A stretch of 64,000 bases of DNA from Methanobrevibacter sp. YE315 (GCF_001548675.1 NZ_CP010834.1:841501-905500); one strand, 5' to 3'; counted from the first letter of the stretch, positions 27,331 to 36,789 are shown. The notes: generated from the letters alone by a model not told the origin. Program-made: numbers and translations.

Positions 27331-27573
27331 TTATTCAGCGTTAATTTCGATATCAAAGGTTTTAGCTTCAATAGCAGCACTTTCACCAGGTTGAATGGTG
27401 TAAATAGGGGAACCAAGTAAAATTAAGTTGTTGTTAATTTCTCTAATAACATTGTCTGCTACTTCTTGCATGTGGGTTCCTTCATATAAGAAACCTTCAT
27501 CTTTGTTACCTTCTAATTTGTATGAAGTTACGTCACCACTAATTTTGTTAGTTGCTTTTACATTTACAATCAT
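27331..27573 (-). CDS. Small protein of unknown function (80 aa)
   Basis: An 80-residue soluble acidic protein with no signal peptide, membrane span or cysteine. The sequence alternates like a small alpha/beta domain (MIVNVKATNKISGDVTSYKL; VADNVIREINNNLILLGSPI). TTGGAGATT precedes the ATG, a good ribosome binding site, and codon use looks normal, so I regard it as real. It is divergent from the methyltransferase at 27629, with 55 bp between them that must hold both promoters. I recognise no family. Confidence 0.7.
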   Translation of the reverse strand: MIVNVKATNKISGDVTSYKLEGNKDEGFLYEGTHMQEVADNVIREINNNLILLGSPIYTIQPGESAAIEAKTFDIEINAE

Positions 27574-27628
27574 AATTAATCTCCAATTAAATGATATTAA
27601 TTATTATGTTAGTTAACATTTTTAAATA

Positions 27629-28393
27629 ATGCGGTTTAAATTTAAGATTATGGAAATACCCTTATATTTTTATCTTGCATATAAAGATTTGGATAGATTA
27701 TCCCCAGGCAGTGACGATACAACTTTAAAAGCAATTGGCAAAGTCAATATAATCCATCCAGAAGATTTAAATATTCTTGACATTGCATGTGGTGTTGGTT
27801 CATCTACAATCCTGCTTGCAAATTACTTTGAAAATGCCACAGTTGAAGCAATCGACTTATTCAAACATTATCTGGCAGTTTTGGATGAAAAGATATCTGA
27901 AAATAATCTGGAGGATAGGGTATTTACATATCAGATGGATATGAATGATCCTGATTTTGCAAACGAAGAGTTTGACATCGTATTTTGCGAAGCCGCAGTG
28001 GAAATTATGGGATTTAAAAAAGCTTTGCATGATTGGAAAAGACTGCTTAAAAATGAAGGATTCTTGATAGTGTCTGACGTTTCATGGATTGGAAAACCAT
28101 CATCTGAAAGCAGAAAATTCTGGAAAGAAACATATGAGGAAATAGACACGATTGAAAATAAGATTGCACAGATAAAAGATGAGGGATATGAATTTGTTGA
28201 TTATGTTATTGTTCCTAAAGAGGACTGGAGCGAGTATCACAAAAAACTTGAAAGGAATCTGAATTCCCTAAGCTCAGATAAATCAGCAAAAGAATTTGTA
28301 AATCAATTGAAAAAAGAAATAAAGATTTATAGGCAGAATAGCGGGGATTATAGTTACGTATTTTATATCATGAGAAAAGCAACTCGTCAATGA
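27629..28393 (+). CDS. Class I SAM-dependent methyltransferase (UbiE-like)
   Basis: ILDIACGVGSSTILLANYF is motif I, VEAIDLFKHYL holds the acidic ribose-binding residue, and FDIVFCEAAVEIMGF plus WKRLLKNEGFLIVSDV are motifs II/III of the UbiE/COQ5-type methyltransferases. The 254 residues include a C-terminal helical region that probably covers the substrate. The start at 27629 is followed by another ATG eight codons later (MEIPLYF), which is an equal candidate. The 3' end overlaps the converging cobyric acid synthase gene by 26 bp. The acceptor is unknown. Confidence 0.8.
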   Translation: MRFKFKIMEIPLYFYLAYKDLDRLSPGSDDTTLKAIGKVNIIHPEDLNILDIACGVGSSTILLANYFENATVEAIDLFKHYLAVLDEKISENNLEDRVFTYQMDMNDPDFANEEFDIVFCEAAVEIMGFKKALHDWKRLLKNEGFLIVSDVSWIGKPSSESRKFWKETYEEIDTIENKIAQIKDEGYEFVDYVIVPKEDWSEYHKKLERNLNSLSSDKSAKEFVNQLKKEIKIYRQNSGDYSYVFYIMRKATRQ

Positions 28394-29894
28394 TGTCCAT
28401 ATCCAAGTGCTGTTCAACTATTTCAGCCAATCTATTTAAAGAGTAATCTTTTTGGGTTTCGTATGGATCTTCACCATATTTCGCTTCAAGACCTTTTTTA
28501 ACTCTTAAATAATTAAGGAATTCTCTTCTGAAATTATAATTATGGAATATTCCGTGGAAATATGTTCCAAATACGTTTCCTGATGAAGCTCCATCAATTA
28601 GTCCGTCATCATTATTTCCTTGGCCTTTTTTAACATTCAATAATGCAGATGCGGTCAAAAGGTCAGTTGTACCTTCATGAATTTCATAACCGGTTACGGT
28701 CTCGCCTGCGATATTCTTAAAGATTTCGCCTGCAAGCCCTTCAATTTCATGAGGAATTGTAGCTTCGGATTGTGTAACTATCTTGTCAGCTCTTGAAAAG
28801 TTGGATTCGATATCTAACAGTCCAAGACCTTCAATGGTACCATGCTTTGATTCGCGTTTTTCTTCATCGTAAATGATATTTCCTAAAATCTGCAGGCCAC
28901 CACAAATTCCAACAATAGGAATTTCATTTGACTTTTCAATGATTTTTTGAGCAAGCCCGCTTTCATTAAGCGCATAGGTGTCTTCTGTTGAATTACGGGT
29001 TCCTGGAATCAAAATGGCATCGACATCACCAATATCATCATTCACGCCAATCATCTTAAGCCCGACATCCTCTTCGTACTCAAACGGATCGATATCTGTG
29101 AAGTTAGCTATTTTAGGAAGCCTGATGACTCCTATTGTGATGTCCTTGTTTTCTGCAAATTCATGTGTGGTCAATGAAGCGGAATCCTCTTCGGGCAGTT
29201 TTAAGGTCTCATCATAAGGAAGGACTCCCAATACTGGTTCGCCGGTAATTTCTTCGATTCTGTCAAGTCCAGGTTTCAGTATATCCAGATTGCCTCTGAA
29301 CTTGTTTATGACAGTTGCCTTTAAACGGGATCGGTCATAGTCATCAAGCAGAACGTATGTTCCTGCAATTGCTGCAAAAACTCCTCCCATTTCAATATCA
29401 GCTATCAGGATTACATTTGCATCAGCAAGATGCGCTATTTCCATATTTGCTATGTCCTGTTTTCTCATATTGATTTCGGCCGGAGAACCTGCCCCTTCAA
29501 TAATTATGATATCATATTTCTCAGATAGAATACCAAAACTTTCTTTTATGGCATTTAAAGCGGTATCATGGTATTTGTGCTGGTAGTCATAGAAATTCAT
29601 GTCTCCAATTGATTTTCCTTGAATGATTACATTGGAGGTAAAATCTCCTTTTGGTTTTAGCAAAATAGGATTCATGTGTATGCTCGGTTCAATCATTGCC
29701 GCTTCTGCTTGCAGCATTTGGGCGATACCTATTTCACCATCTTCTTTGGTTGTATAGGAGTTTAGGGACATATTCTGTGATTTAAAAGGAGCTACATTAT
29801 ATCCCCTATTTTTATATATTCTACATAAAGCTGCTACAAGCATGCTTTTCCCGGCATTTGATGAGGTTCCTTGAACCATGATACATTTAGTCAT
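28368..29894 (-). CDS. cbiP: Cobyric acid synthase CbiP/CobQ
   Basis: The N-terminal ATP-binding half opens with MVQGTSSNAGKSMLVAALCR (P-loop-like) and continues with APFKSQNMSLNSY, diagnostic for CobQ/CbiP. The C-terminal half is a class I glutamine amidotransferase with the nucleophile Cys in VGICGGLQILG and a His in YFHGIFHN. At 508 residues it is standard length. It amidates adenosylcobyrinic a,c-diamide four times using glutamine and ATP, a step in making the corrinoid needed by methanogen methyltransferases. A TATA-like AATTATTTATAAC lies about 26 bp upstream of the ATG and there is no ribosome binding site, so the message may be leaderless. Confidence 0.96.
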   Translation of the reverse strand: MTKCIMVQGTSSNAGKSMLVAALCRIYKNRGYNVAPFKSQNMSLNSYTTKEDGEIGIAQMLQAEAAMIEPSIHMNPILLKPKGDFTSNVIIQGKSIGDMNFYDYQHKYHDTALNAIKESFGILSEKYDIIIIEGAGSPAEINMRKQDIANMEIAHLADANVILIADIEMGGVFAAIAGTYVLLDDYDRSRLKATVINKFRGNLDILKPGLDRIEEITGEPVLGVLPYDETLKLPEEDSASLTTHEFAENKDITIGVIRLPKIANFTDIDPFEYEEDVGLKMIGVNDDIGDVDAILIPGTRNSTEDTYALNESGLAQKIIEKSNEIPIVGICGGLQILGNIIYDEEKRESKHGTIEGLGLLDIESNFSRADKIVTQSEATIPHEIEGLAGEIFKNIAGETVTGYEIHEGTTDLLTASALLNVKKGQGNNDDGLIDGASSGNVFGTYFHGIFHNYNFRREFLNYLRVKKGLEAKYGEDPYETQKDYSLNRLAEIVEQHLDMDIIDELLFS

Positions 29895-30293
29895 GTTAAG
29901 ATATATTGAATTAATGTTATAAATAATTTAAAATGAGATTTAATTAATCTTATTTGAAGTATGGATTGTTATATATCGGGGGTTTCAATTTAATATCTAA
30001 TACTATTTGAATATAAAAACTGATTGAAAGTGATATATTCCATACTTTCAAACTCGATTAACAATATATAAACATTGATAATTTAATATTGTAGTGGTAT
30101 ATATGTTAATTTTAGTATATAATATTGTCTATTATTAGTTTATAATTTTTATTTTTTAAAATGAACTTAAATCCATTTATTTTTTATTAAAAATACTTGA
30201 AAATATGACTATTATTTTATTTGATATATAATCAAGGATATATCGATATTGCTGATTTTTTCCAATTTTGCCATTCAAGTCAATTTTAACATT
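29895..30293. other. Gene-free AT-rich stretch between cbiP and lonB
   Basis: There is no supportable open frame. TTGAAAGT (30024-30031) and ACTTTCAA (30044-30051) form an 8-bp inverted repeat. The rest is A/T tracts around the divergent cbiP and lonB promoters. Confidence 0.4.
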
Positions 30294-30336
30294 ATTTTAG
30301 TAACCTTAATTTACTAAAATAGAAAACTTTTTATAT
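30294..30336 (+). promoter_or_regulatory. lonB promoter with 10-bp inverted repeat next to TATA box
   Basis: ATTTTAGTAA (30294-30303) and TTACTAAAAT (30311-30320) are perfect inverted repeats with a 7-base spacer, followed within 10 bp by the TATA-like CTTTTTATATC (30327-30337). The position suggests an operator for a stress or heat-shock regulator; the regulator is not identified. Confidence 0.45.
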
Positions 30337-30420
30337 CTTGTGGATTTAAATAATATTTAAATAGTATTTAGAACTTATCTTTTTAATGATGAATGTATTT
30401 AGATTATGTGAGGTTTGTTT

Positions 30421-32388
30421 ATGAAATTTGAAGAACAAGAATCAATTGAAGATTCTTCTGAAGAAGTGGTGGTTGAGAACGAAACCAAAAATGAAGAGAC
30501 TCAGCCAATGTTAGATTATAATAATATTAAAAGCTCACAAGATATTGAAGTTCCACCTTTATTAATTGATCAGGTTATAGGACATGAAGAGTCCATCGAA
30601 ACAATTAAAAAAGCAGCAAAACAAAGAAGGAATGTTTTGTTAATTGGTGATCCGGGTGTCGGAAAATCAATGCTTGCTAAAGGTATGGCTCAAATTTTAC
30701 CTCATGAAACCTTACAAGACATATTAGTATATCCGAATATGGAGGACAACAATCATCCTCTGATAAGAACTGTGCCTGCAGGTGAAGGTAAAAAAATTGT
30801 TAAGGCAACAAAAGGATCTGCTAAAGGTCATGAGGAAAGAAAAACAATCATTACAATGTTTGCAATTTGCGGAATATTGGTGATTGGATTCATGTATGGT
30901 AGATTATTAGAATCTATTATAGCAGCAGCTTTAATTTTACTTATATCTATTCAAATTAAGCCAAAAGCTAATAATATGTCTCCAAAATTATTAGTAAATA
31001 ATCAAGAATCTAGATTTGCACCATTCATGGATGCGACTGGAGCTCATGCCGGTGCACTTTTAGGTGATGTACGTCACGACCCATATCAATCAGGGGGTCT
31101 TGGAACTCCTGCACATGAACGTGTTGAAGCAGGAATGATTCATAAAGCCAATAAGGGAGTTTTATACATTGACGAAATAGGTACAATGTCAATGAAAACC
31201 CAACAGGAGCTATTATCAGCAATGCAGGAGAAGCAATATTCAATTACCGGTCAAAGCGAAAATTCCAGTGGGGCAATGGTAAGGTCACAGGCAGTCCCAT
31301 GTGATTTCGTATTGGTTGCATCAGGTAACCTTCAGGTATTGGAAGGCATGCACATTGCAATGAGATCCAGAATCCGAGGATACGGTTATGAAGTATTCAT
31401 GAAAGATTATATGGAAGATACAACTGAAAACAGAGAAAAACTAGTCCAATTTGTAGCTCAGGAAGTTAAAAACGATGGAAGGATTCCTCACTTCGCTCCA
31501 GATGCATTGGATGAAATAATCATGGAAGCAAAAAGAAGATCCGGAAAGCAAAATGCATTGACTTTAAGGCTCAGAGATTTAGGTGGATTAGTCAGATCTG
31601 CCGGAGATGTAGCTATTGAAAAAGGCGATAATTTAGTAACTGCAGAACATGTGTTTGAAGCTAAAAAATTCGCAAGAACATTAGAACAGCAAATAGCTGA
31701 CAGATCAATCATGCAAAGAAAAGACTACAGTATGGTTTCAGCTGAAGGCGGAAGGATTGGTCTTATCAATGGTCTTGCAGTAATCGGTGACAGAAGTGGT
31801 ATTGTATCTCCAATCGCAGCAGAAGCCGCACCTACCCAGTCCAAGACTGGTGGTCAAATTATTGCTACAGGTAAATTGGGTGAAATAGCTCAGGAATCAG
31901 TTCAAAACGTAAGTGCATTAATTAAAAAATACACTAACAAGGACATTTCCGACTATGATATTCACGTTCAGTTTATCCAGACATATGATGGTGTTGAAGG
32001 GGACTCAGCTAGTGTAAGTATTGCGACTGCGGTTATTTCAGCAATTGAAGAAATTCCGATAGACCAAACTATTGCATTAACCGGTTCTTTAAATGTTCGT
32101 GGTGATGTAATGCCTATTGGCGGAGCTACCGCTAAAATCGAAGCGGCTGCAGAAGCTGGAATGAAAAAAGTATTGATTCCAAAATCTAACCTTAAGGATG
32201 TTATGATTGAGAAGAAATACGAAGACATGATTGAAATCATTCCAACTGAAACTTTAAGTGATGTTTTGGAAAACATTTTAATTAGCGGTTCACGTAAGGA
32301 CAATCTTATTGAAAAAATGAAAAACATCAGCAGCAAAGTTGCAGAAAAAGTTCCACAAACATCAATAAATAATCCAACAACCAATTAA
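30421..32388 (+). CDS. lonB: Membrane-bound ATP-dependent Lon protease LonB
   Basis: An AAA+ ATPase with Walker [11 protein letters not shown] near residue 76 is interrupted by two membrane spans (residues about 142-180), the hallmark of archaeal LonB. Walker B is VLYIDEIG. The C-terminal protease domain has the Ser/Lys dyad: Ser529 in [10 protein letters not shown] and Lys572 in [10 protein letters not shown], 43 residues apart as in other Lon enzymes. It degrades misfolded and regulatory proteins at the membrane and is generally essential in archaea. The ATG at 30421 is chosen because GTGAGG precedes it by 7 bp; the in-frame TTG at 30415 would crowd that site. Confidence 0.96.
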   Translation: MKFEEQESIEDSSEEVVVENETKNEETQPMLDYNNIKSSQDIEVPPLLIDQVIGHEESIETIKKAAKQRRNVLLIGDPGVGKSMLAKGMAQILPHETLQDILVYPNMEDNNHPLIRTVPAGEGKKIVKATKGSAKGHEERKTIITMFAICGILVIGFMYGRLLESIIAAALILLISIQIKPKANNMSPKLLVNNQESRFAPFMDATGAHAGALLGDVRHDPYQSGGLGTPAHERVEAGMIHKANKGVLYIDEIGTMSMKTQQELLSAMQEKQYSITGQSENSSGAMVRSQAVPCDFVLVASGNLQVLEGMHIAMRSRIRGYGYEVFMKDYMEDTTENREKLVQFVAQEVKNDGRIPHFAPDALDEIIMEAKRRSGKQNALTLRLRDLGGLVRSAGDVAIEKGDNLVTAEHVFEAKKFARTLEQQIADRSIMQRKDYSMVSAEGGRIGLINGLAVIGDRSGIVSPIAAEAAPTQSKTGGQIIATGKLGEIAQESVQNVSALIKKYTNKDISDYDIHVQFIQTYDGVEGDSASVSIATAVISAIEEIPIDQTIALTGSLNVRGDVMPIGGATAKIEAAAEAGMKKVLIPKSNLKDVMIEKKYEDMIEIIPTETLSDVLENILISGSRKDNLIEKMKNISSKVAEKVPQTSINNPTTN

Positions 32389-32440
32389 ATGTGAGTTAAA
32401 TTTTTTAATTCACTCTCTTTTTCTTATTTTTAACAAAATT

Positions 32441-32449
32441 TTTATATAT
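32441..32449 (+). promoter_or_regulatory. TATA box of the MurT-like gene (leaderless transcript likely)
   Basis: TTTATATAT is centred about 27 bp before the ATG at 32472, and no ribosome binding site is present. This spacing puts the transcription start at or next to the start codon. Confidence 0.55.
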
Positions 32450-32471
32450 TTTCTAGTTTATAATTTAACTT

Positions 32472-33896
32472 ATGAGTAATGTAAAAACAAGTGTTGGGAA
32501 ATTTTTGGCTAAAGTTGGCGGACCCTTTGCCAGATTCGGTTCTGGAAGCGGTAAAAGTTTTCCAGGTATAATATTTTCAAAGGTTGCAGGTATCGAGGCA
32601 ATTTCAGATTTGTCTAAAGAATTAAAAAATGGCTCTATTATACTTACAGGAACTAATGGAAAAACAACAACTACAACTCTTTTAATTGACTTATTATCTA
32701 ATGACACTCAAATTAGAAGTAGTTTTGAAAGTAACACTATTAATGCTATAGCTACTGCGTTCATCAATCAAAAAGGGGATTTGGGAGTGTTTGAATATGG
32801 TATTCGTAACATCAAATATGGAATCCCGGACACCGTTCAGAGGGTTGTGGACCCTGTAGGGGTGGTTTATACAACCATTTCACAGGAACACACTCAGGTG
32901 GCAGGTGTTAAAAATCCGTTTAAGGATTATTTCAAGGCTAAATTATTATTGTCTGAGGGCATGACAAGAGGTATTGTCGTTACAAATGCAGATGATCCTC
33001 GCACTGCCTATATCGGATATCTTAAGGAACAGGACATTGATGTAAATTACTATGGAATAGCTATTGATGATATTGTAGACATATTTGATGAAGAGGATAT
33101 TGAATGCCTTAATTGTGGGGCAACATTAAGTTATGAAAAAAGATTCTTAAATCATAGGGGAATCTATAGTTGTTCCTGTGGTTTTAAACGCCCTGAACCT
33201 AATGTAAAATTAACCAATGCCGTATTTGGCGATTCATCATGGACTCTGACAATTGAAGGGGATTTGTATAATTATACCTGCAGTTGTGATGTGTCCTTTA
33301 ATGTGGAAATAACAGTTCCACCATTCGGTTTCCATAACATTTACAATACTTTGGCATCAATTACAGCTTACGCCTCATTCACTCCAAAAATAGAGAATAT
33401 AGAATCCACTATTAAAAAGGTATTCAACAATTTGGACATGTCATTCATTCCTCCTGGAAGGTTTGAAGTTGTAAAGGTTGGAGACAAGCATATTGGACTC
33501 GGACAAGGTGATAACGGTGATGCAATCAAAATCAATGCATTATTCATGAAACAATATGCTAAGGATTCATTGGAATTCATTTACACAACTCCTGATGAAA
33601 ATGAGGAGGATATCTTCAACGATCACTTTAAGGTTATAAAAAGCATGAATCCTGACCATGTTATTGTTGTTCCTGGAAGGCAGTCTATAAAAAAAGCTGA
33701 AGAGTATTACAACATTATCAAAAAGGATTTTGAAACTGCAGAATTTTATCCGCTAAGTTATGAGGAAATGGATAAAAGAATAGCTAAATTAACTGAATTG
33801 GCTTTGGAATCCGATTATAAAAATGTTATAATGACTGGCTGCGGTGAAGAGCAGGCAATGTGGGAAAATATCAAAAGGAATATAATTAATAGATAA
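32472..33896 (+). CDS. Mur ligase family protein, MurT type (with DUF1727-like C-terminus)
   Basis: The Mur ligase ATP-binding loop LTGTNGKTTTTTLL lies near residues 57-70. A four-Cys zinc ribbon (CLNCGATLSYE...YSCSCGF) sits in the middle domain, as in MurT, which works with the glutaminase GatD to amidate lipid II in Gram-positive bacteria. In Methanobacteriales related Mur ligases serve pseudomurein synthesis, so an amidation or amino-acid addition step is the likely job. No GatD-like gene is adjacent, although the cobyric acid synthase 2.5 kb upstream has a related amidotransferase fold. The 3' end overlaps the converging gene at 33886 by 11 bp. Confidence 0.88.
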   Translation: MSNVKTSVGKFLAKVGGPFARFGSGSGKSFPGIIFSKVAGIEAISDLSKELKNGSIILTGTNGKTTTTTLLIDLLSNDTQIRSSFESNTINAIATAFINQKGDLGVFEYGIRNIKYGIPDTVQRVVDPVGVVYTTISQEHTQVAGVKNPFKDYFKAKLLLSEGMTRGIVVTNADDPRTAYIGYLKEQDIDVNYYGIAIDDIVDIFDEEDIECLNCGATLSYEKRFLNHRGIYSCSCGFKRPEPNVKLTNAVFGDSSWTLTIEGDLYNYTCSCDVSFNVEITVPPFGFHNIYNTLASITAYASFTPKIENIESTIKKVFNNLDMSFIPPGRFEVVKVGDKHIGLGQGDNGDAIKINALFMKQYAKDSLEFIYTTPDENEEDIFNDHFKVIKSMNPDHVIVVPGRQSIKKAEEYYNIIKKDFETAEFYPLSYEEMDKRIAKLTELALESDYKNVIMTGCGEEQAMWENIKRNIINR

Positions 33897-34368
33897 TTTT
33901 GCTATCAATTATTTCCTTAATTTTTTTATAGAATTTGCAATCTGTTTTTCTGAATTCTTCAAATGAAGCGTCAATGCTGCAGCTGCAGACATCTGTTTTG
34001 CCTATCAGGAATTCGTCTGAATCTTTTTTTATTAGAATTCCGAATAGCTTTTCTTCATTGTCACAGTATTCATCAAATTCTTCCTGTGAGAGCTGAAGAT
34101 TATAGTCTTCAGTAGAGAATATGTCGCATTCATTTATTATTGGCATGAAGGTTATCATTCCAATTGGCAGGAATATGTTCTCTTTTTCATGAATCTTTAA
34201 AAGCCTTTCATCATAGCCGTCGCTGTCTTCAATGCCATATCCTTCAATTTCCAGGATATTGTTGGTTCCCATGTAGTTGTCGTCATCAATGAGAAAAGCA
34301 AGCAGATCAGGGTCTACATAATTATTGCAGGAAGCCCTAATATTTTTGATAGTTTCACTAAGATTCAT
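33886..34368 (-). CDS. Hypothetical acidic protein downstream of the ADP-ribosylglycohydrolase gene
   Basis: A soluble acidic protein of 160 residues, no signal peptide, with a CSCSID motif near the C-terminus (GKTDVCSCSIDASFEEF). An SMI1/KNR4-like immunity fold is conceivable from length and acidity but I cannot show it. The longer frame from 34413 would overlap the upstream gene by 56 bp; MNLSETIKNI at 34368, preceded by GAGGC, overlaps it by only 11 bp and is preferred. It is probably co-translated with the glycohydrolase gene, so a role in ADP-ribose metabolism or regulation is possible. Confidence 0.7.
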   Translation of the reverse strand: MNLSETIKNIRASCNNYVDPDLLAFLIDDDNYMGTNNILEIEGYGIEDSDGYDERLLKIHEKENIFLPIGMITFMPIINECDIFSTEDYNLQLSQEEFDEYCDNEEKLFGILIKKDSDEFLIGKTDVCSCSIDASFEEFRKTDCKFYKKIKEIIDSKIIY

Positions 34369-35260
34369 CACAAAACGCCTCGTACTTTTCACATAAATCA
34401 AGTACCTCTTCAAGTTTATAAATTTTATTAAGCCAATCTATAGGAATTTCATCATATCCATAATAAATTCCTGCCAATCCTCCGCAGATGGCACCTACAG
34501 TATCTGTGTCCCTGCCTAAATTGACCGCCTTTAGAACTGCATCCCTGTAATTTGAGGTTGTCTGCATACAGTGTATGACACATTCCAATGTTTTAATGAC
34601 ATAGCCGCTGCTTTCCACATAGTCCAAATCATCATTGAAGATTCTTTCAAAATGCTCTAGTTCAGAAGAATCTTTATAATATTCTTTTATCTTTTCACAG
34701 GAGTTTGCAATATGCTCTTGAATTTCCAAATCGTTTTCAAGAATGGATTTGGCTATTTCAACATATAACACACAGGCAATTCTGGATCTTTCATGTGCAT
34801 GTGTTAAAGCCGAAACTTTTTCAATTGTTTCATAATCAATATTTTTCATGTAGGCCAGCGGCAAAATCCTCATTAAAGAACCGTTTCCGTTGTCACGTTC
34901 ACCGCTGAGTCCGGATTCTAAAGCTGGAGTGTCGTGATAATGATAATTTTCCAATGCACTGCTTGTTGTAATTCCGATATCGAATAGACCATTTTGTGTG
35001 TACTTGTCATTAAGGTACCATTCCAAAAACTCCCCCATCATATCATCATAGTCAATGGCTTTTTTATTAACTATACTTTCCATTGTAGCTAGTGTCATGG
35101 AAGTGTCGTCAGACCATGTTCCTGCAGGTTGGTTATAGGTACCGTATTCTCTCATACCTGTAACAGGGTCTTTATCAAGTTCCTCTTTTCTTGTAAATTC
35201 AACAGGCACGCCTAAAGCATCTCCAATTACAAAACCGCAAATTCCGTCTTTAACCTTCAT
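34358..35260 (-). CDS. ADP-ribosylglycohydrolase family protein (DraG-like)
   Basis: GFVIGDALGVPVEF at the N-terminus, GTWSDDTSMTLATMESI with the Mg-binding T/S-D-D, and NLGRDTDTVGAICGGLAGIYYG at the C-terminus with the second D-x-D pair are the complete signature of DraG/ARH enzymes. These remove ADP-ribose from proteins or small molecules in the cytosol with two metal ions. At 300 residues it is full length. No matching ADP-ribosyltransferase is visible nearby. The downstream gene overlaps by 11 bp, so the two form one unit. Confidence 0.92.
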   Translation of the reverse strand: MKVKDGICGFVIGDALGVPVEFTRKEELDKDPVTGMREYGTYNQPAGTWSDDTSMTLATMESIVNKKAIDYDDMMGEFLEWYLNDKYTQNGLFDIGITTSSALENYHYHDTPALESGLSGERDNGNGSLMRILPLAYMKNIDYETIEKVSALTHAHERSRIACVLYVEIAKSILENDLEIQEHIANSCEKIKEYYKDSSELEHFERIFNDDLDYVESSGYVIKTLECVIHCMQTTSNYRDAVLKAVNLGRDTDTVGAICGGLAGIYYGYDEIPIDWLNKIYKLEEVLDLCEKYEAFCDES

Positions 35261-35312
35261 GATATTATATATGTTTTTTGGAGTAATTAATTGTGTTTAT
35301 TTTAGGTGAAAA

Positions 35313-35322
35313 TTTTTATATC
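35313..35322 (+). promoter_or_regulatory. TATA box of the acetyltransferase gene
   Basis: TTTTTATATC is centred about 28 bp before the ATG at 35345 with no ribosome binding site between, consistent with a leaderless message. Confidence 0.5.
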
Positions 35323-35344
35323 ATTTGAAATCAAACTTTAATTC

Positions 35345-35863
35345 ATGATTTTGAAAACTGAAAATCTCACTTTAAGACCATGGGATGAGGCGGATGCTGA
35401 ATGCCTATATCATTTTGCAAAAAACCCAAATATAGGTCCTATTGCAGGTTGGCCACCTCATGAAAGTGTAGAGGATAGTTTAAATATCATCAAAACTGTT
35501 TTTTCTAAAAAGGAAACTTATGCCGTTGTCAAGGATGATATTCCAATCGGTTGTGTCGGTTTATTGTTTCATCCTGATTGCAATCATTATTGGGGTGATG
35601 ACTCGGCCGAACTTGGCTATTGGATAGCTGAGGAGTACTGGGGAAATGGCTATGCTGCAGAGGCATCTGAAGCCTTAATTGAAAGAGCATTCAGAGATTT
35701 GAAAATCAATGAAATTTATGCTTCATATAGGTATGAAAACAAACAGTCAGGAAGAGTTCTGGAAAAATTGGGATTTGAATATTATACCAAGCTCAATAAT
35801 GTCAATTATAAAGGAGAAGCTTTTTTTGAAATAGCTGTGAAACTGAAAAATAATTTATATTAA
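35345..35863 (+). CDS. GNAT-family N-acetyltransferase (RimJ/RimL type)
   Basis: The N-terminus LKTENLTLRPWDEADAECLY and the later ELGYWIAEEYWGNGYAAEAS (acetyl-CoA-binding region) followed by ASYRYENKQSGRVLEKLGFE are typical of the RimJ/RimL subgroup. At 172 residues it is a single-domain enzyme. It transfers an acetyl group from acetyl-CoA to an amine, either a protein N-terminus or a small molecule; the acceptor cannot be read. The gene is followed 19 bp later by a small zinc-ribbon membrane protein on the same strand. Confidence 0.9.
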   Translation: MILKTENLTLRPWDEADAECLYHFAKNPNIGPIAGWPPHESVEDSLNIIKTVFSKKETYAVVKDDIPIGCVGLLFHPDCNHYWGDDSAELGYWIAEEYWGNGYAAEASEALIERAFRDLKINEIYASYRYENKQSGRVLEKLGFEYYTKLNNVNYKGEAFFEIAVKLKNNLY

Positions 35864-35882
35864 AAAATATTAATTTTAATTA

Positions 35883-36254
35883 ATGACAAGAATTTGTAAA
35901 AACTGCAGTTTTGAAAATCAGGATTACTATGACTATTGCGCAAAATGCGGAACACCACTCATAGAGGGAGCAAGACCAAAACAGGTTTATGTCTACAATT
36001 CCCATCAGCTTCCTCCATTAAACAAAAAGGCCGTTATAGCAGCGTATATTGTAACAATCTTTTTATCCTGGAGCGGATTTGTTGTAGGGCTTATTTCTAA
36101 AAACACCATATTTGCCACATTTACATTTTTCGGATTTTTCATGCCGTTTTATTTAGTTCAGTCAAAGCATCCAACACTTAGGAGACATGGTCTAATCATG
36201 ATGGCTATATCTTTCGTTGGTGTGGCTCTTTCATTTTACGTATTGTTGCATTAA
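35883..36254 (+). CDS. Zinc-ribbon membrane protein, unknown function
   Basis: Residues 4-22 form a zinc ribbon of the C-x-x-C...C-x-x-C type (CKNCSFENQDYYDYCAKCG), followed by a linker and three hydrophobic spans (residues about 50-120). The ribbon would face the cytosol. This layout is very common in methanogens and the family has no assigned function. It probably shares a transcript with the acetyltransferase upstream. The 3' end converges on the gene at 36271 with a 16-bp gap. Confidence 0.8.
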   Translation: MTRICKNCSFENQDYYDYCAKCGTPLIEGARPKQVYVYNSHQLPPLNKKAVIAAYIVTIFLSWSGFVVGLISKNTIFATFTFFGFFMPFYLVQSKHPTLRRHGLIMMAISFVGVALSFYVLLH

Positions 36255-36270
36255 AAAAGGAATAGGGAAA

Positions 36271-36789
36271 TTATACGATGTGAAATTTAATATTTCCCAT
36301 TAAAACTTGTAGTGGAATTTCAAAAGCATTTATTTCACTGTTTGCCATTGCTGTTCCAACTGCATCTCCCCTGGACATTGTTCCTTGAGCATTTTCATTG
36401 CCTGGATAGCCGTTATATGCATCATTTGCACGAATGTTGTCGACGATGTTTGTGCCGAAAATTGATTCTGCAGCCTCATTGTTCACGCTAACGATCAAAT
36501 GGGGTGTATAATGATATGTGTATGTCATGATGTCACGTGCGGCACCATAAGGATTGTCAGGGCTGTCCAGGTGGATATTATGCAATGTCTGACCATATTC
36601 GTTTACGGAATTTCCCGGGTAAACCCAATCAAAACCACCTAAGGGGGTAAATGATGCGGCCATATCAATGCCGGGGTCTCCTTCATCAGTATCTTCAGCA
36701 ATAATTAAAATAGGGCTTGTTATTGTAAATAATAAAAGAGCAATAATGATTAAAATAATTGCGGTCAATATCATTTTTCCGGTTTTCAT
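36271..36789 (-). CDS. Membrane-anchored extracytoplasmic protein, unknown function
   Basis: An N-terminal hydrophobic segment (MILTAIILIIIALLLFTITS) is followed by about 140 residues outside the membrane, rich in Asn, Asp, Gly and Tyr (GGFDWVYPGNSVNEYGQTLH). I recognise no family. The ATG at 36789 (MKTGKM...) is preferred to an upstream TTG at 36813, because that TTG lies in the intergenic region shared with the divergent PRPP synthase gene. No ribosome binding site is obvious for either. Confidence 0.65.
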   Translation of the reverse strand: MKTGKMILTAIILIIIALLLFTITSPILIIAEDTDEGDPGIDMAASFTPLGGFDWVYPGNSVNEYGQTLHNIHLDSPDNPYGAARDIMTYTYHYTPHLIVSVNNEAAESIFGTNIVDNIRANDAYNGYPGNENAQGTMSRGDAVGTAMANSEINAFEIPLQVLMGNIKFHIV

